The translations under genes were made by a program, and so were the position numbers. A DNA stretch of 52,729 nt, from positions 4,681 to 57,409 of the forward strand of contig NZ_LMCY01000046.1 in the NCBI RefSeq assembly GCF_001425685.1, in the 5' to 3' direction. Origin of the DNA: Massilia sp. Root335 (lineage in GTDB: Bacteria; Pseudomonadota; Gammaproteobacteria; Burkholderiales; Burkholderiaceae_D). The notes under the pieces were generated by a model. The model saw nothing but the letters and a program-made list of their open reading frames with translations. It was not told where the DNA came from and did not search any database. This document shows, one piece after another, positions 23,518 through 32,423 of this stretch (the stretch's first letter is position 1; each line of letters starts with the position of its first letter).

Positions 23518-24789
23518 ATGAACCAAAGAAACCGCCTCACCACCTGGATCCTCGTGGGCCTGGTACTCGGCATCGCCGTCGGCTACGTGGCGAACACCCA
23601 TATGACCGACACCAAGGGCTTTGCCGAGACCATGTCATTGGTGACGACGCTGTTCCTCCGCCTGATCAAGATGATCATCGCCCCGCTCGTGTTCTCCACG
23701 CTGGTGGTCGGCATCGCCAAGATGGGCAATGCCGCGGAAGTCGGCCGCATCGGCATCAAGGCGTTAAGCTGGTTCATCATCGCTTCCCTGCTCTCGCTCA
23801 CGCTGGGCCTGATCCTCGTGAACCTGTTCCGGCCGGGCGACGCGATGGCCGCCGCCGGCCACCTGCCGGACATGAGCGCCTCGTCGGGCATCACCGCCTC
23901 CGGCCTGACGCTGAAGGACTTCGTCACCCACCTCGTGCCGACGTCGATCGCCGACGGCATGGCCAGGAACGAGATCCTGCAGATCGTGATCTTCTCGATC
24001 TTCTTCGGCACCGGCGCCGCCGCCGTGGGCGCGCGCGCCACGCCGCTGATCGACGCCATCGACGGCGCGGCCCACGTGATGCTGAAGGTGACGGGCTATG
24101 TGATGAACTTCGCGCCGTTCGCGGTGTTCGCCGCGGTGGCCGGCGTCGTCGCCACGAGCGGCCTGGGCGTGCTCTCCACCTACGGCAAGTTCATGGGCGA
24201 GTTCTACCTCGGCATCGCGCTGCTGTGGGCCGTCCTGATCGCGATCGGCGTGCTGTTCGTCGGCCCGCGCCTGTTCAAGCTCCTCGGCCTGCTGCGCGAG
24301 CCGACCATCCTCGCGTTCACCTGCGCGTCGTCGGAAGCCGCGTATCCGAAAACGCTGGAAGGCCTGGAACGCTTCGGCGTCAAGAACCGCCTGGCCGCGT
24401 TCGTGCTGCCGATCGGTTACTCGTTCAACCTGGACGGCTCGATGATGTACTGCACCTTCGCCTCGGTCTTCATCGCCCAGGCCTACGGCATCGAGCTGGC
24501 GCTGTCCACGCAGCTGACCATGATGCTCGTGCTGATGCTGACGTCGAAAGGCATGGCCGGCGTGCCGCGCGCATCGCTCGTCGTGATCGCCGCCACGCTG
24601 GGCCAGTTCCACATCCCCGAAGCGGGCCTGCTCCTGCTGCTCGGCATCGACCACTTCCTCGACATGGGCCGCTCGGCCACGAACGTGATCGGCAACGGCA
24701 TCGCCACGGCCGTCGTCGCGAAGTGGGAGGGCGATCTCACCGATCCCGCCCTCGCCACCCAGGACGTCGCGACCGCGCCATTGCGCTAG
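23518..24789 (+). CDS. dicarboxylate/amino acid:cation symporter (DAACS family)
   Basis: 423 residues from the ATG at 23518, with GAGGA upstream. About eight transmembrane helices and two re-entrant loops as in GltP/DctA: LIKMIIAPLVFSTLVVGIAKMG, FTCASSEAAYPKTLEGLERFG (the serine-rich hairpin HP1), PIGYSFNLDGSMMYCTFASVFIAQAYG, and the second hairpin followed by DHFLDMGRSATNVIGNGIATAVVAKWEG. Upstream of asparaginase, so aspartate or glutamate uptake is more likely than C4-dicarboxylates, but both are family substrates. Confidence 0.93.
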   Translation: MNQRNRLTTWILVGLVLGIAVGYVANTHMTDTKGFAETMSLVTTLFLRLIKMIIAPLVFSTLVVGIAKMGNAAEVGRIGIKALSWFIIASLLSLTLGLILVNLFRPGDAMAAAGHLPDMSASSGITASGLTLKDFVTHLVPTSIADGMARNEILQIVIFSIFFGTGAAAVGARATPLIDAIDGAAHVMLKVTGYVMNFAPFAVFAAVAGVVATSGLGVLSTYGKFMGEFYLGIALLWAVLIAIGVLFVGPRLFKLLGLLREPTILAFTCASSEAAYPKTLEGLERFGVKNRLAAFVLPIGYSFNLDGSMMYCTFASVFIAQAYGIELALSTQLTMMLVLMLTSKGMAGVPRASLVVIAATLGQFHIPEAGLLLLLGIDHFLDMGRSATNVIGNGIATAVVAKWEGDLTDPALATQDVATAPLR

Positions 24790-24805
24790 ACGCCCCCCGA
24801 ATCCA

Positions 24806-24831
24806 GGCTCCTCCCAAGGAGCCTTTTTTTT
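24806..24831 (+). terminator. terminator after the DAACS symporter gene
   Basis: GGCTCC / GGAGCC hairpin followed by eight T residues, 17 bp after the stop. It partly separates the symporter from the asparaginase gene. Confidence 0.85.
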
Positions 24832-24863
24832 GCCTTCCAAAAATTGTTAAAAAAGGAGATCTG

Positions 24864-25934
24864 ATGTTTTTAAAATTCATACGCACCTGCTTCGCACTGT
24901 TCCTCTTTACGCTGTGCGCAGCGGCCGCGCACGCCGCGGGACGCCTGCCGAACGTGGTGATCCTCGCCACCGGCGGCACCATCGCCGGCACCGGCGCCAC
25001 CAGCACGACGACGGTCGGCTACACGGCCGCCAAGGTCGGCGTCGATGACCTGATCAAGGCCGTGCCGGAACTGAAGCAGGTCGCGCACGTGACCGGCGAA
25101 CAGGTGTTCCAGATCGCCAGCGAGAACATGAGCAACGAGCACTGGCTGACCCTGGCCAAGCGCGTCAACACGCTGCTGGCCAGGCCGGACGTGGACGGCG
25201 TCGTGATCACGCACGGCACCGACACGATCGAGGAAACGGCGTACTTCCTCGACCTCGTCGTCAAGAGCAGAAAGCCGGTGGTGGTGGTGGGCGCGATGCG
25301 TCCGTCGACCGCGATCTCGGCCGACGGCCCGATCAACCTGTACAACGCCGTGCTCGTCGCGGGCAGCCAGGAAGCGGTCGGCAAGGGCGTGCTGGTCGTG
25401 ATGAACGACCAGATCAACGCCGCGCGCGACGTCAGCAAGACCAACACGACGACGACGGACACCTTCAAGGCGACGGAACTGGGCCTGCTCGGCTACGTGG
25501 TGGGCAACCAGCCGCACTTCTACCGCGCCTCGACCCGCAAGCACACGGTGGACACGGAGTTCGACGTGAGCAACCTGACGTCGCTGCCGCAGGTCGACAT
25601 CGCCTACACCTACGCGAACGTGGGCCCGACGGCCGTCAACGCGCTGGTCGCCGCCGGCGCCAAGGGCCTGATCCACGCGGGCGTGGGCGACGGCAGCCTG
25701 CCGATCAAGGTGCGCCCGGCCCTGTCGGCCGCGCGTGAAAAGGGCGTGATCATCGTGCGCGCCAGCCGCGTGGGCCAGGGCATCGTCGCGCGCAACGGCG
25801 AGGCCAATGACGACCAGCTGGACTTCGTGGTGGCCGATACGCTCAATCCGCAGAAGGCGCGCATCCTGTTGATGCTGGCGCTGACCAAGACGAACGACAC
25901 CAAAGAGATTCAGCGGATGTTCTACACGTATTGA
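24864..25934 (+). CDS. ansB: periplasmic type II L-asparaginase
   Basis: Hydrolyses asparagine (and often glutamine) to aspartate and ammonia. The 356-residue protein has a signal peptide (FIRTCFALFLFTLCAAAAHA), placing it in the periplasm. Catalytic threonines are in ILATGGTIAGTG and VITHGTDTIEETAYFL, and the catalytic Lys in GAMRPSTAISADGP's neighbourhood and DQINAARDVSKTNTT. AGGAG lies upstream of the ATG at 24864. Together with the symporter upstream it forms a pathway: asparagine is hydrolysed in the periplasm and the aspartate is then imported. Confidence 0.93.
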   Translation: MFLKFIRTCFALFLFTLCAAAAHAAGRLPNVVILATGGTIAGTGATSTTTVGYTAAKVGVDDLIKAVPELKQVAHVTGEQVFQIASENMSNEHWLTLAKRVNTLLARPDVDGVVITHGTDTIEETAYFLDLVVKSRKPVVVVGAMRPSTAISADGPINLYNAVLVAGSQEAVGKGVLVVMNDQINAARDVSKTNTTTTDTFKATELGLLGYVVGNQPHFYRASTRKHTVDTEFDVSNLTSLPQVDIAYTYANVGPTAVNALVAAGAKGLIHAGVGDGSLPIKVRPALSAAREKGVIIVRASRVGQGIVARNGEANDDQLDFVVADTLNPQKARILLMLALTKTNDTKEIQRMFYTY

Positions 25935-25943
25935 TTTTGGATG

Positions 25944-26046
25944 CATGGTGGGCACGTTCGTTTGTGAGGCCCCCGGCCTCACAAACCCCACCGACGATGT
26001 TCGCATTACCGTAGGGTGGGCGGCCCTCCGCCCACGCGCAACGCCA
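25944..26046. repeat. dispersed GTGGGC/CCGTAGGGTGGGC intergenic repeat
   Basis: A second location of the block seen at 4700-4850, here with an internal palindrome TGTGAGGCCCCCGGCCTCACA-like stem (25968-25987). Non-coding. Confidence 0.45.
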
Positions 26047-26065
26047 ACACATCGCGCGCGTCAAC

Positions 26066-26091
26066 AAAAAATGGCCGCGCTTGCGGCCATT
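26066..26091 (-). terminator. terminator of the Kdo hydroxylase gene
   Basis: AATGGCCGC / GCGGCCATT hairpin followed by six T on the minus strand, just after the stop at 26101. Confidence 0.8.
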
Positions 26092-26100
26092 GTTACGTCG

Positions 26101-26973
26101 TCACACCAGCGCGTGCCCCCGCATGCGCGTCAGGATCGCCAACGGACTCGCATCCTTGTCGTACTGGTGCATGGGCGACAGCTGCAGCGTGTGTTCCATC
26201 ATGTACTGCCCCGCCATCACGGCGTGCGAGGTCTGGTCCGAGAAGCACACCCACGCGCAGCCCGGCGGGAAGCCGAACGTGACCTGCGGCGCGTTCTTCT
26301 GGTAGTCGAGGTCGGACTTCATCGCGTCGTGCAGCTGCAGCATGATGTGGTCGTATTCGCTGCGCAGCGACTTCGTCACGTGCAGCATGTTCAGCACCTT
26401 CGCCTGCCACGCCGAATACGGTTTCACTTTCGGCAGGAAGCGCCGGGCCACGTCCTCGAACGGTTCGCCCACGCGCCACACGCGCGGCTCGCCGTCCTGG
26501 TTCACGTTGGTGAATACCCGCAGCAGGCGCTCGCCGTAGTTCGGGCGCGACGGAAACGAGTCCACGTGCATGCGGCGGTCGTCGGCGCGCCACGATTGCA
26601 CGCGGTTCTGCACGACCGACGGCCGGAAGCTCGTCGCGCCGCGGCGCAGGTGCTCGCCGTAGCGCGGCACCAGGTTGCCCAGCAATCCTTCGGCCTCGGC
26701 GCGGAACCGGCCGATCATCCCGGCCATCAGCGCGCGCGTCGCGTCGTCGCCGACCACGCCTTTCAGGTCGCCGCCGGCCGAGAGGCTGATGTTGCGGGTC
26801 TTGGGGTCGCGGATGTCTTCGCGGAACAGCGCCAGTTCTTCCTTGTGCGGCGCGAAGCCGTGCTGGCCGAAGTTCGGAAAGTACAGCACCTTGCCCGCTT
26901 CCAGCGCGGCGATCCAGGCCGGGTTGCCGTGGCCTACGTCCGCCATGTCGATCTCGACGATCTGTTTTTCCAT
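26101..26973 (-). CDS. kdoO: Kdo hydroxylase family protein (Fe(II)/2-oxoglutarate-type)
   Basis: 290 residues from the ATG at 26973 (MEKQIVEIDM). It resembles KdoO of Burkholderia and Yersinia, which 3-hydroxylates Kdo in the lipopolysaccharide inner core. HVDSFPSRPNYGERLLRVFTNVN supplies the H-x-D iron ligands and CFSDQTSHAVMAGQ the distal His; GATSFRPSVVQNRVQSWRADDRRM is also typical. The enzyme acts at the inner membrane or cytoplasm before LPS export. It is 16 bp downstream of an ABC exporter gene on the same strand. Confidence 0.85.
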   Translation of the reverse strand: MEKQIVEIDMADVGHGNPAWIAALEAGKVLYFPNFGQHGFAPHKEELALFREDIRDPKTRNISLSAGGDLKGVVGDDATRALMAGMIGRFRAEAEGLLGNLVPRYGEHLRRGATSFRPSVVQNRVQSWRADDRRMHVDSFPSRPNYGERLLRVFTNVNQDGEPRVWRVGEPFEDVARRFLPKVKPYSAWQAKVLNMLHVTKSLRSEYDHIMLQLHDAMKSDLDYQKNAPQVTFGFPPGCAWVCFSDQTSHAVMAGQYMMEHTLQLSPMHQYDKDASPLAILTRMRGHALV

Positions 26974-26989
26974 TCCGTTCACATCCTCA

Positions 26990-28834
26990 TCAATCTTGTA
27001 CGGCTTCGACCGCGGGCGAGGCCAGGTCTTCGTCCTGCCTGGCCTGCTGGCGGTCCCACATCTGCCGGTACAGGCCATCCGCCGCGATCAGGGCCGCGTG
27101 CGTGCCCCGTTCGACGATGCGGCCGTGGTCGAGCACGAGGATCTGGTGGGCGTCGGCGATGGTCGACAGGCGGTGCGCGATGACGAGCGTCGTGCGCTGC
27201 TTCGCGATTTCCTTCAACTGCGCCTGGATCGCCTGCTCCGACTTCGAATCGAGCGCGGACGTGGCCTCGTCGAAGATCAGGATCGCCGGATTCTTGAGCA
27301 GCGTGCGCGCGATGGCCACCCGCTGCTTCTCGCCGCCGGACAGTTTCAGGCCGCGTTCGCCCACCATTGTCGCATAGCCGTCCGGCAGGGTTTCGATGAA
27401 GTCGTGGATCGACGCTGCGCGCGCGGCCGCCACGATGTCGGCGCGGCTCGCGCCCGGGCGGCCGTAGGCGATGTTGTATTCGATCGTGTCGTTGAACAGC
27501 ACCGTGTCCTGCGGGACGATGCCGATCGCGTGGCGCAGCGAATCCTGCGTCACGTTGCGCACGTCCTGGTCGTCGATGCGGATCGCGCCCTGCTGCACGT
27601 CGTAGAAGCGGAACAGCAGCCGGGACAAGGTCGACTTGCCCGAGCCGCTGTGGCCCACGACGGCCGTCGTGGTGCCGGGCGGGATCGTGAAGTCGACGTC
27701 GAACAGGATCTGGCGTTTCGGATCGTAGTTGAATTCGACGTGCGAGAACTCGACCCGCGCACCGTGCGTGACGAGCGGCCGCGCATCGGGCGAATCGGCC
27801 ACCTCGCGATTCTGTTCGAGGAGGCCGAACAGGCGCTCCATGTCCGCGAGGCTCTGCTTGATCTCGCGGTAGATCACGCCGAGGAAGTTCAGCGGGATGT
27901 ACAGCTGGATCATGAAGGAGTTCACGAGCACGAGGTCGCCCAGGGTCATCGTCTTGTCGATCACGCCCTGCGTCGCGCGCCACAGGATCGCCGTGACGGC
28001 CGCCGCGATGATCAGGGACTGGCCCGTGTTCAGGACCGACAGCGACGTCTGCGAACGCACCGCGGCCTGCTCGTACTTCTGCAGGCCCTCGTCGTAGCGC
28101 TTCGCTTCGTAGTCCTCGTTGCCGAAGTATTTCACCGTCTCGTAATTGATCAGCGAGTCGATCGCCTTCGTGTTGGCCTTCGAATCCAGCTCGTTCATCG
28201 TGCGGCGGAAATGCGTGCGCCATTCCGTGACGGTGACGGTGAACGTGATGTACGTGACGAGCGCGACGCACGTGATGCCGGCGAACCAGGCGTCGTAGTG
28301 CGTGCCGAGGTAGCCCAGCACCAGCGTGATCTCGACGAGCGTGGGCAGGATCGAGAACAGGGAATACGAGACGAGCGAGCTGACGCCGCGCGTGCCGCGC
28401 TCGATGTCGCGCGTCATGCCGCCCGTCTGGCGGTTCAGGTGGAAGCGCAGCGACAGCGCGTGCAGGTGCCGGAACACTTTCAAGGCGATCGTACGTACGG
28501 CGCGCTGCGTCACGCGCGCGAACAGAAATTCGCGCAGCTCGGTGAACAGCGTGGTCGAAAAGCGCAGCGCGCCGTACGCGACGAGCGCGCCGAGCGGCAG
28601 CACGAGCAAGGCGTGCGGGCTGGATGGGTTGATCGTCAGGTGGTCGATCAGCTTTTTCAGCACGAGCGGCACGCCGACGTTGGCCATCTTGGCGCCGACG
28701 AGGCAGATCAGCGCGGCCAGTACGCGCCATTTATAGACCCACAAATAGGGCAGCAGGGTGGCGATGGTGGCCCAGTCGTTCCGTTTGGCGTTCGGATCGG
28801 CGGGCGGCAGGGAGTTCGGCGGAGAGCGTCGCAT
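26990..28834 (-). CDS. Atm1/HMT1-type ABC transporter, fused permease and ATPase
   Basis: 614 residues from the ATG at 28834; a TTG 27 bases upstream would give 623 but lacks a ribosome site. Six transmembrane helices (about residues 20-330) precede the nucleotide-binding domain with Walker A VVGHSGSGKSTL, signature KLSGGEKQRVAIAR and Walker B AILIFDEATSALDSKS. The transmembrane part (MTRDIERGTRGVSSLVSYSLFSILPTLVEI; NYETVKYFGNE) is characteristic of Atm1 exporters of glutathione-complexed metals or sulfur species. Exported substrate is inference. Followed by kdoO. Confidence 0.9.
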   Translation of the reverse strand: MRRSPPNSLPPADPNAKRNDWATIATLLPYLWVYKWRVLAALICLVGAKMANVGVPLVLKKLIDHLTINPSSPHALLVLPLGALVAYGALRFSTTLFTELREFLFARVTQRAVRTIALKVFRHLHALSLRFHLNRQTGGMTRDIERGTRGVSSLVSYSLFSILPTLVEITLVLGYLGTHYDAWFAGITCVALVTYITFTVTVTEWRTHFRRTMNELDSKANTKAIDSLINYETVKYFGNEDYEAKRYDEGLQKYEQAAVRSQTSLSVLNTGQSLIIAAAVTAILWRATQGVIDKTMTLGDLVLVNSFMIQLYIPLNFLGVIYREIKQSLADMERLFGLLEQNREVADSPDARPLVTHGARVEFSHVEFNYDPKRQILFDVDFTIPPGTTTAVVGHSGSGKSTLSRLLFRFYDVQQGAIRIDDQDVRNVTQDSLRHAIGIVPQDTVLFNDTIEYNIAYGRPGASRADIVAAARAASIHDFIETLPDGYATMVGERGLKLSGGEKQRVAIARTLLKNPAILIFDEATSALDSKSEQAIQAQLKEIAKQRTTLVIAHRLSTIADAHQILVLDHGRIVERGTHAALIAADGLYRQMWDRQQARQDEDLASPAVEAVQD

Positions 28835-28895
28835 GGCAGGGCTCGAAGTTTTATGGTTCAATCGGGAGGATTGTAGCCTTTACCGGAAATTCAAG

Positions 28896-29330
28896 ATGAC
28901 CCAGCCAGGAAACCAGACCCCGTCCATCACCCGCCTGCCTGAAGGAAAGATGCCAGTGCTGCGGATGATGCCCGCCCCGTCCGATGCGAACGTCTACGGG
29001 GACGTGTTCGGCGGCTGGATCATGGCCCAGGTCGACGTCGCCGGCTCGCTGCCGGCCGTGCGCCGCGCGAATGGCCGTGTCGCCACCATCGCCGTGAATT
29101 CCTTCGTGTTCAAGAACCCCGTGTTCGTGGGCGACCTGCTGTCGTTCTACGCCGACATCGTCAAGGTCGGCAATACGTCGATCACCGTCTACGTCGAGGT
29201 GTACGCGGAACGCAACCGCCTGCAGACGGACGTCGTCAAGGTGACCGAAGCCACGCTGACCTATGTCGCCACGGGCCCGGACCGCAAGCCGCGCCAGTTG
29301 CCGCCGCTGGAATCGCTGATCGCGCAGTAA
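28896..29330 (+). CDS. acyl-CoA thioesterase, YciA-like hotdog protein
   Basis: 144 residues from the ATG at 28896. Hotdog fold with the family motif PSDANVYGDVFGGWIMAQVDVAGSLPAVRRA, where the Asp is catalytic, then VNSFVFKNPVFVGDLLSFYADIVKVGNTSITV. Hydrolyses short- to medium-chain acyl-CoA, as YciA does in E. coli. The gene is divergent from the Atm1-like exporter, and its stop is 24 bp before the broken phoD. Confidence 0.9.
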   Translation: MTQPGNQTPSITRLPEGKMPVLRMMPAPSDANVYGDVFGGWIMAQVDVAGSLPAVRRANGRVATIAVNSFVFKNPVFVGDLLSFYADIVKVGNTSITVYVEVYAERNRLQTDVVKVTEATLTYVATGPDRKPRQLPPLESLIAQ

Positions 29331-29354
29331 ATCGCAGGCCGCCGCGCACTGTCC

Positions 29355-29870
29355 ATGAGCTGGCCGCGCCGCCTGTTCCTGCTGAACGCGGCGCGGCTCG
29401 CGGCCGCATCGTCGGCGTTATTGCACGCCGCGCCGTCGAACGCGGCCGGCTATCCGTTCAGCCTCGGCGTCGCATCCGGTTCGCCGCTGCCGGATGGCGT
29501 GATCCTTTGGACGCGCGTGGCGCCCGATCCGCTCGACGAGACGAAGACCCCATCGCTCGCCCTCACCCTGCGCTGGGAAGTGGCGCACGACGGCGCGTTC
29601 CGCAACATCGCCGCGAAGGGCAGCGCCGTCGCGACGCCCGAACTGGCGCACAGCGTGCGCGTCGACGTGCGGGGCTTGCAGCCGGCGCGCTGGTACTGGT
29701 ATCGCTTCATGCTGGGCGACGCCGTCAGCCCCGTCGGCCGCACGCGCACGGCGCCCGCACCGGACAGCATGCCGGACTCGCTCAAGCTGGCCGTGGCCTC
29801 GTGCCAGCACTGGGAATTCGGCAGCTATGCGGCGCACCGCTACATCGAACAGGCGAACCCGGACCTGATC
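29355..29870 (+). pseudogene. phoD: phoD-type alkaline phosphatase, 5' fragment
   Basis: About 172 residues of a PhoD-family phosphatase: a Tat-like signal (WPRRLFLLNAARLAAASSALLHAA), then the N-terminal domain FSLGVASGSPLPDGVILWTRVAPDPL, ARWYWYRFMLGD and LAVASCQHWEFGSYAAHRYIEQANPDLI. After NPDLI the next residues should be the metal-binding LGDYIYE, but the frame runs into unrelated A+T-rich DNA and stops at 29906. The whole catalytic domain is missing. The matching 3' end lies at 38343-38585. Confidence 0.9.
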
Positions 29871-30626
29871 TCACTCCTCCGGTGCATACTTCTTCCAAAG
29901 CCGTAATAGCGTATCGCACATGTCTTGGCCGGCCAGTCGGATCTGATTAACGCCGAATGGTTCTTCCGATTGCCATGGCTTGCGTTTGCCGACGTAATGC
30001 ACGATGCGGGCAGATACCAGTTTCTCGGGGGTCATTCGGGTGCTTCCTACGTTAAACTCTGAAGGCAATTCGTGATACATATCTTTTAACACAAGGTTCA
30101 GAACAGTTTGATTACCCGACCAAGGACTCGCCTCCGCCACATGCATGAGCTTGCGCCAAATCTCTGGTGTTCGAACTCGCTTCCCCAAACTAAGTACCCC
30201 GGAATTAAACCCGCCTAAATGTTTAATCTCCATACCTTCTCCCGGCGGCAACGAGCAAGCCGCGACATCTCCCCTATACGCCAAAAGCTCATCAATATTT
30301 CCGACAATAATCATGTCCGCATCCAAATATATAAGCTGCTCATAATCCACCACTCGAAACAACTCATAACGAAATGCGGGACTCATGCGCCAGTCACGAT
30401 GTTTCGTGAAACAGCATTTTTGATATAAATCGCTGGCAATCGTCCTATATTTTATGTTCGGATACTCTAATTCTATTCGGCGCCGCGAAGCCTCGCTCAG
30501 CACTTCGCTATAACAGACGATATAAGGAATAGCGATATGAGGATTTGACTGCCTCAAACTGCGCATTAATGCAGCCAAGCCCACCGAATATTCATCATCA
30601 ACGTGGGAACAAAAGGCGACATCCAT
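29871..30626 (-). CDS. glycosyltransferase family 8
   Basis: 251 residues from the ATG at 30626, with AGAGG upstream. The GT8 signature is complete: MDVAFCSHVDDEYSVGLAALMRSL at the N-terminus, LIYLDADMIIVGNIDELL with the metal-binding D102-A-D104, HLGGFNSGVLSL, and HYVGKRKPWQ near the C-terminus. GT8 enzymes transfer glucose, galactose or GlcNAc with retention, often to LPS or protein. Its stop codon falls exactly at the junction with the phoD fragment, so nothing is missing from it. Last gene of the island in transcription order. Confidence 0.9.
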   Translation of the reverse strand: MDVAFCSHVDDEYSVGLAALMRSLRQSNPHIAIPYIVCYSEVLSEASRRRIELEYPNIKYRTIASDLYQKCCFTKHRDWRMSPAFRYELFRVVDYEQLIYLDADMIIVGNIDELLAYRGDVAACSLPPGEGMEIKHLGGFNSGVLSLGKRVRTPEIWRKLMHVAEASPWSGNQTVLNLVLKDMYHELPSEFNVGSTRMTPEKLVSARIVHYVGKRKPWQSEEPFGVNQIRLAGQDMCDTLLRLWKKYAPEE

Positions 30627-30927
30627 TTTTACCTCTAAGGACGAGAAAACACTAAAGGATCTTAGGCTCGACAGTGAACGCAAAGCAGAAATCGTTATAT
30701 TACTTAGCAGTATCGCTCAATATCAATTTATCAGCTTTTGAGCGGAGAATTCGGATTGCGCCAAATTGACACTCGGGCTCACATAAGAACGAATTTACGA
30801 CATCGAGAAGCTCTTGCATGAGATGCCGCGCTCCAAGGGTGAGCATTTTCATATATTACCTCAGCCACGAACAGATTCTTTCCACTACAGGCAAATGCGG
30901 ACAGGCAAGAGAATACTGTCCCCTGCA
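30627..30927. other. intergenic region between GT8 and GT4 genes
   Basis: About 300 bp of A+T-rich sequence. It may hold a promoter for the GT8 gene, but I see no clear -35/-10 pair and no coding sequence. Confidence 0.4.
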
Positions 30928-32274
30928 TCAAACACAGCTTAAACCACTTAATGCCGCTTCGAATTTCCGCCCCTCGCTATCGATGCTAAATGATTCCACA
31001 ATTGTGGCACGAGCATTTTCGCCTGCAAATTTTGCAAACTCAACATCGACCAAAGCCCGCCTCATCGCATTCGCGAGGCTTGATGAGTCACCAGCCAGAA
31101 ATAACAAGCCATTGATCCCATCAAGTACAAGCTCTTCGATCCCGGATACATCGCTAGTCACAACAATAAGCTTCATTGCCATGGCCTCTTTGATGCTATT
31201 CGGCAACATATCGCGATCGCCGTCCGGGGCCACTAAGCAAGGAAGTACGAATACATTTGCCTGGTCTAGAATCTTGACGATCTCATTTTGAGTACGAGGC
31301 CCGATTGCTTTGACAAAATTGTCCAATTGAAGAGATCGAATCTGTTTGTCAATATCGTCCTTAAGCGGGCCATCCCCAACAATCGACAGTTTGAATAACA
31401 GACCTTCTTCTCTTAGTATTGCACACGCATCGATCAAAATATGGAGGCCCTTTTTGTGCACTAATCTAGCCACACATACGATCGAATTGTTCGGACTCTT
31501 TTGCTGCCACGACGGATTAAATAAACCGACATCGATGCTGCTATGTATTACTTCCATTCCTCTCATTATTCTGAATTTTGGCGTCAAAATCCTCTTATTG
31601 TATTCAGATATTGCAAAAACCTGGGAAGCATGTTCGATCAGTGACTCGCGTATTCTCCCATACCTCTGATCTTTGACTTCAGCAAAAATATCCTTTGAAC
31701 GCAACGTAACCGTATAGGGTACCCAAGGATACTGCGTCGTTATAATCTTGGTCTTTACAACGTCCCATGGGAAAAGAAAAGGACAGTGAATATGGTCCGG
31801 CTCAAAGATTTCGTCTTTGGTTGACAGATGGTGCCGGGCCGCCGACAGATTGCCAAACCTATACGAGCAAACGAGCAATTCATATAACAACTTAAAGCCA
31901 ATAAGACAGGCCCTGACGAATGGCGCGCGAACTTGCCCCTCGTATTCTGCTTCGGATTTTCTTTGTAAAATATTTTTTTTTGGAAAATAGCTTATAAAGA
32001 AAGAAGCTCGAAATTCTTTAGACCGCAGCAATTTCCACGCTAAAGCCGCGATTGTTTTCAACCCAGCCGCAGCGCCCGGACTTCGGCATTCTTCATATCG
32101 GCAAAATTGAAGCAGACCGCTTTGAACAATTTTATCATTCATGAACGAAAAGTCATGCCATCGCGAATATATCCTTAAATCATGACCCATTCCCTGCAAA
32201 TAAAGAAGCTCTTCCAAAATAAACGTTTCCGAATATTTTGGGAAAGTATTTCGGATATATGCTATTTTCAACAT
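30928..32274 (-). CDS. glycosyltransferase family 4
   Basis: 448 residues from the ATG at 32274; a TTG two codons earlier is possible. The N-terminal acceptor domain begins MLKIAYIRNTFPKYSETFILEEL, a pattern common in exopolysaccharide GT4 enzymes. The donor domain has VIHSSIDVGLFNP, VCVARLVHKKGLHILIDACAIL, LSIVGDGPLKDDI and the E-x7-E region DMLPNSIKEAMAMKLIVVTSDVSGIEELV. Retaining transfer from a nucleotide sugar is expected. Base use is much more A+T-rich than the flanking chromosome. Confidence 0.9.
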   Translation of the reverse strand: MLKIAYIRNTFPKYSETFILEELLYLQGMGHDLRIYSRWHDFSFMNDKIVQSGLLQFCRYEECRSPGAAAGLKTIAALAWKLLRSKEFRASFFISYFPKKNILQRKSEAEYEGQVRAPFVRACLIGFKLLYELLVCSYRFGNLSAARHHLSTKDEIFEPDHIHCPFLFPWDVVKTKIITTQYPWVPYTVTLRSKDIFAEVKDQRYGRIRESLIEHASQVFAISEYNKRILTPKFRIMRGMEVIHSSIDVGLFNPSWQQKSPNNSIVCVARLVHKKGLHILIDACAILREEGLLFKLSIVGDGPLKDDIDKQIRSLQLDNFVKAIGPRTQNEIVKILDQANVFVLPCLVAPDGDRDMLPNSIKEAMAMKLIVVTSDVSGIEELVLDGINGLLFLAGDSSSLANAMRRALVDVEFAKFAGENARATIVESFSIDSEGRKFEAALSGLSCV

Positions 32275-32423
32275 TTTCAATTCGAAATATGGACACTAGA
32301 GAGATCACTATATAAGCAACCTCCTCAAATGATATTCAGCCCCTCCGAGGAGCCCGTAGGAAATATATGTGATAGCAGATCAATATTCTCTCACTCGAAA
32401 TTAATGACCGCGCTTACGATAGG

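Noticed and set aside
23448..25934. Single long frame joining the symporter region to asparaginase
   Set aside because: The first half is an off-frame reading of the symporter gene; asparaginase has its own ribosome site and signal peptide at 24864.
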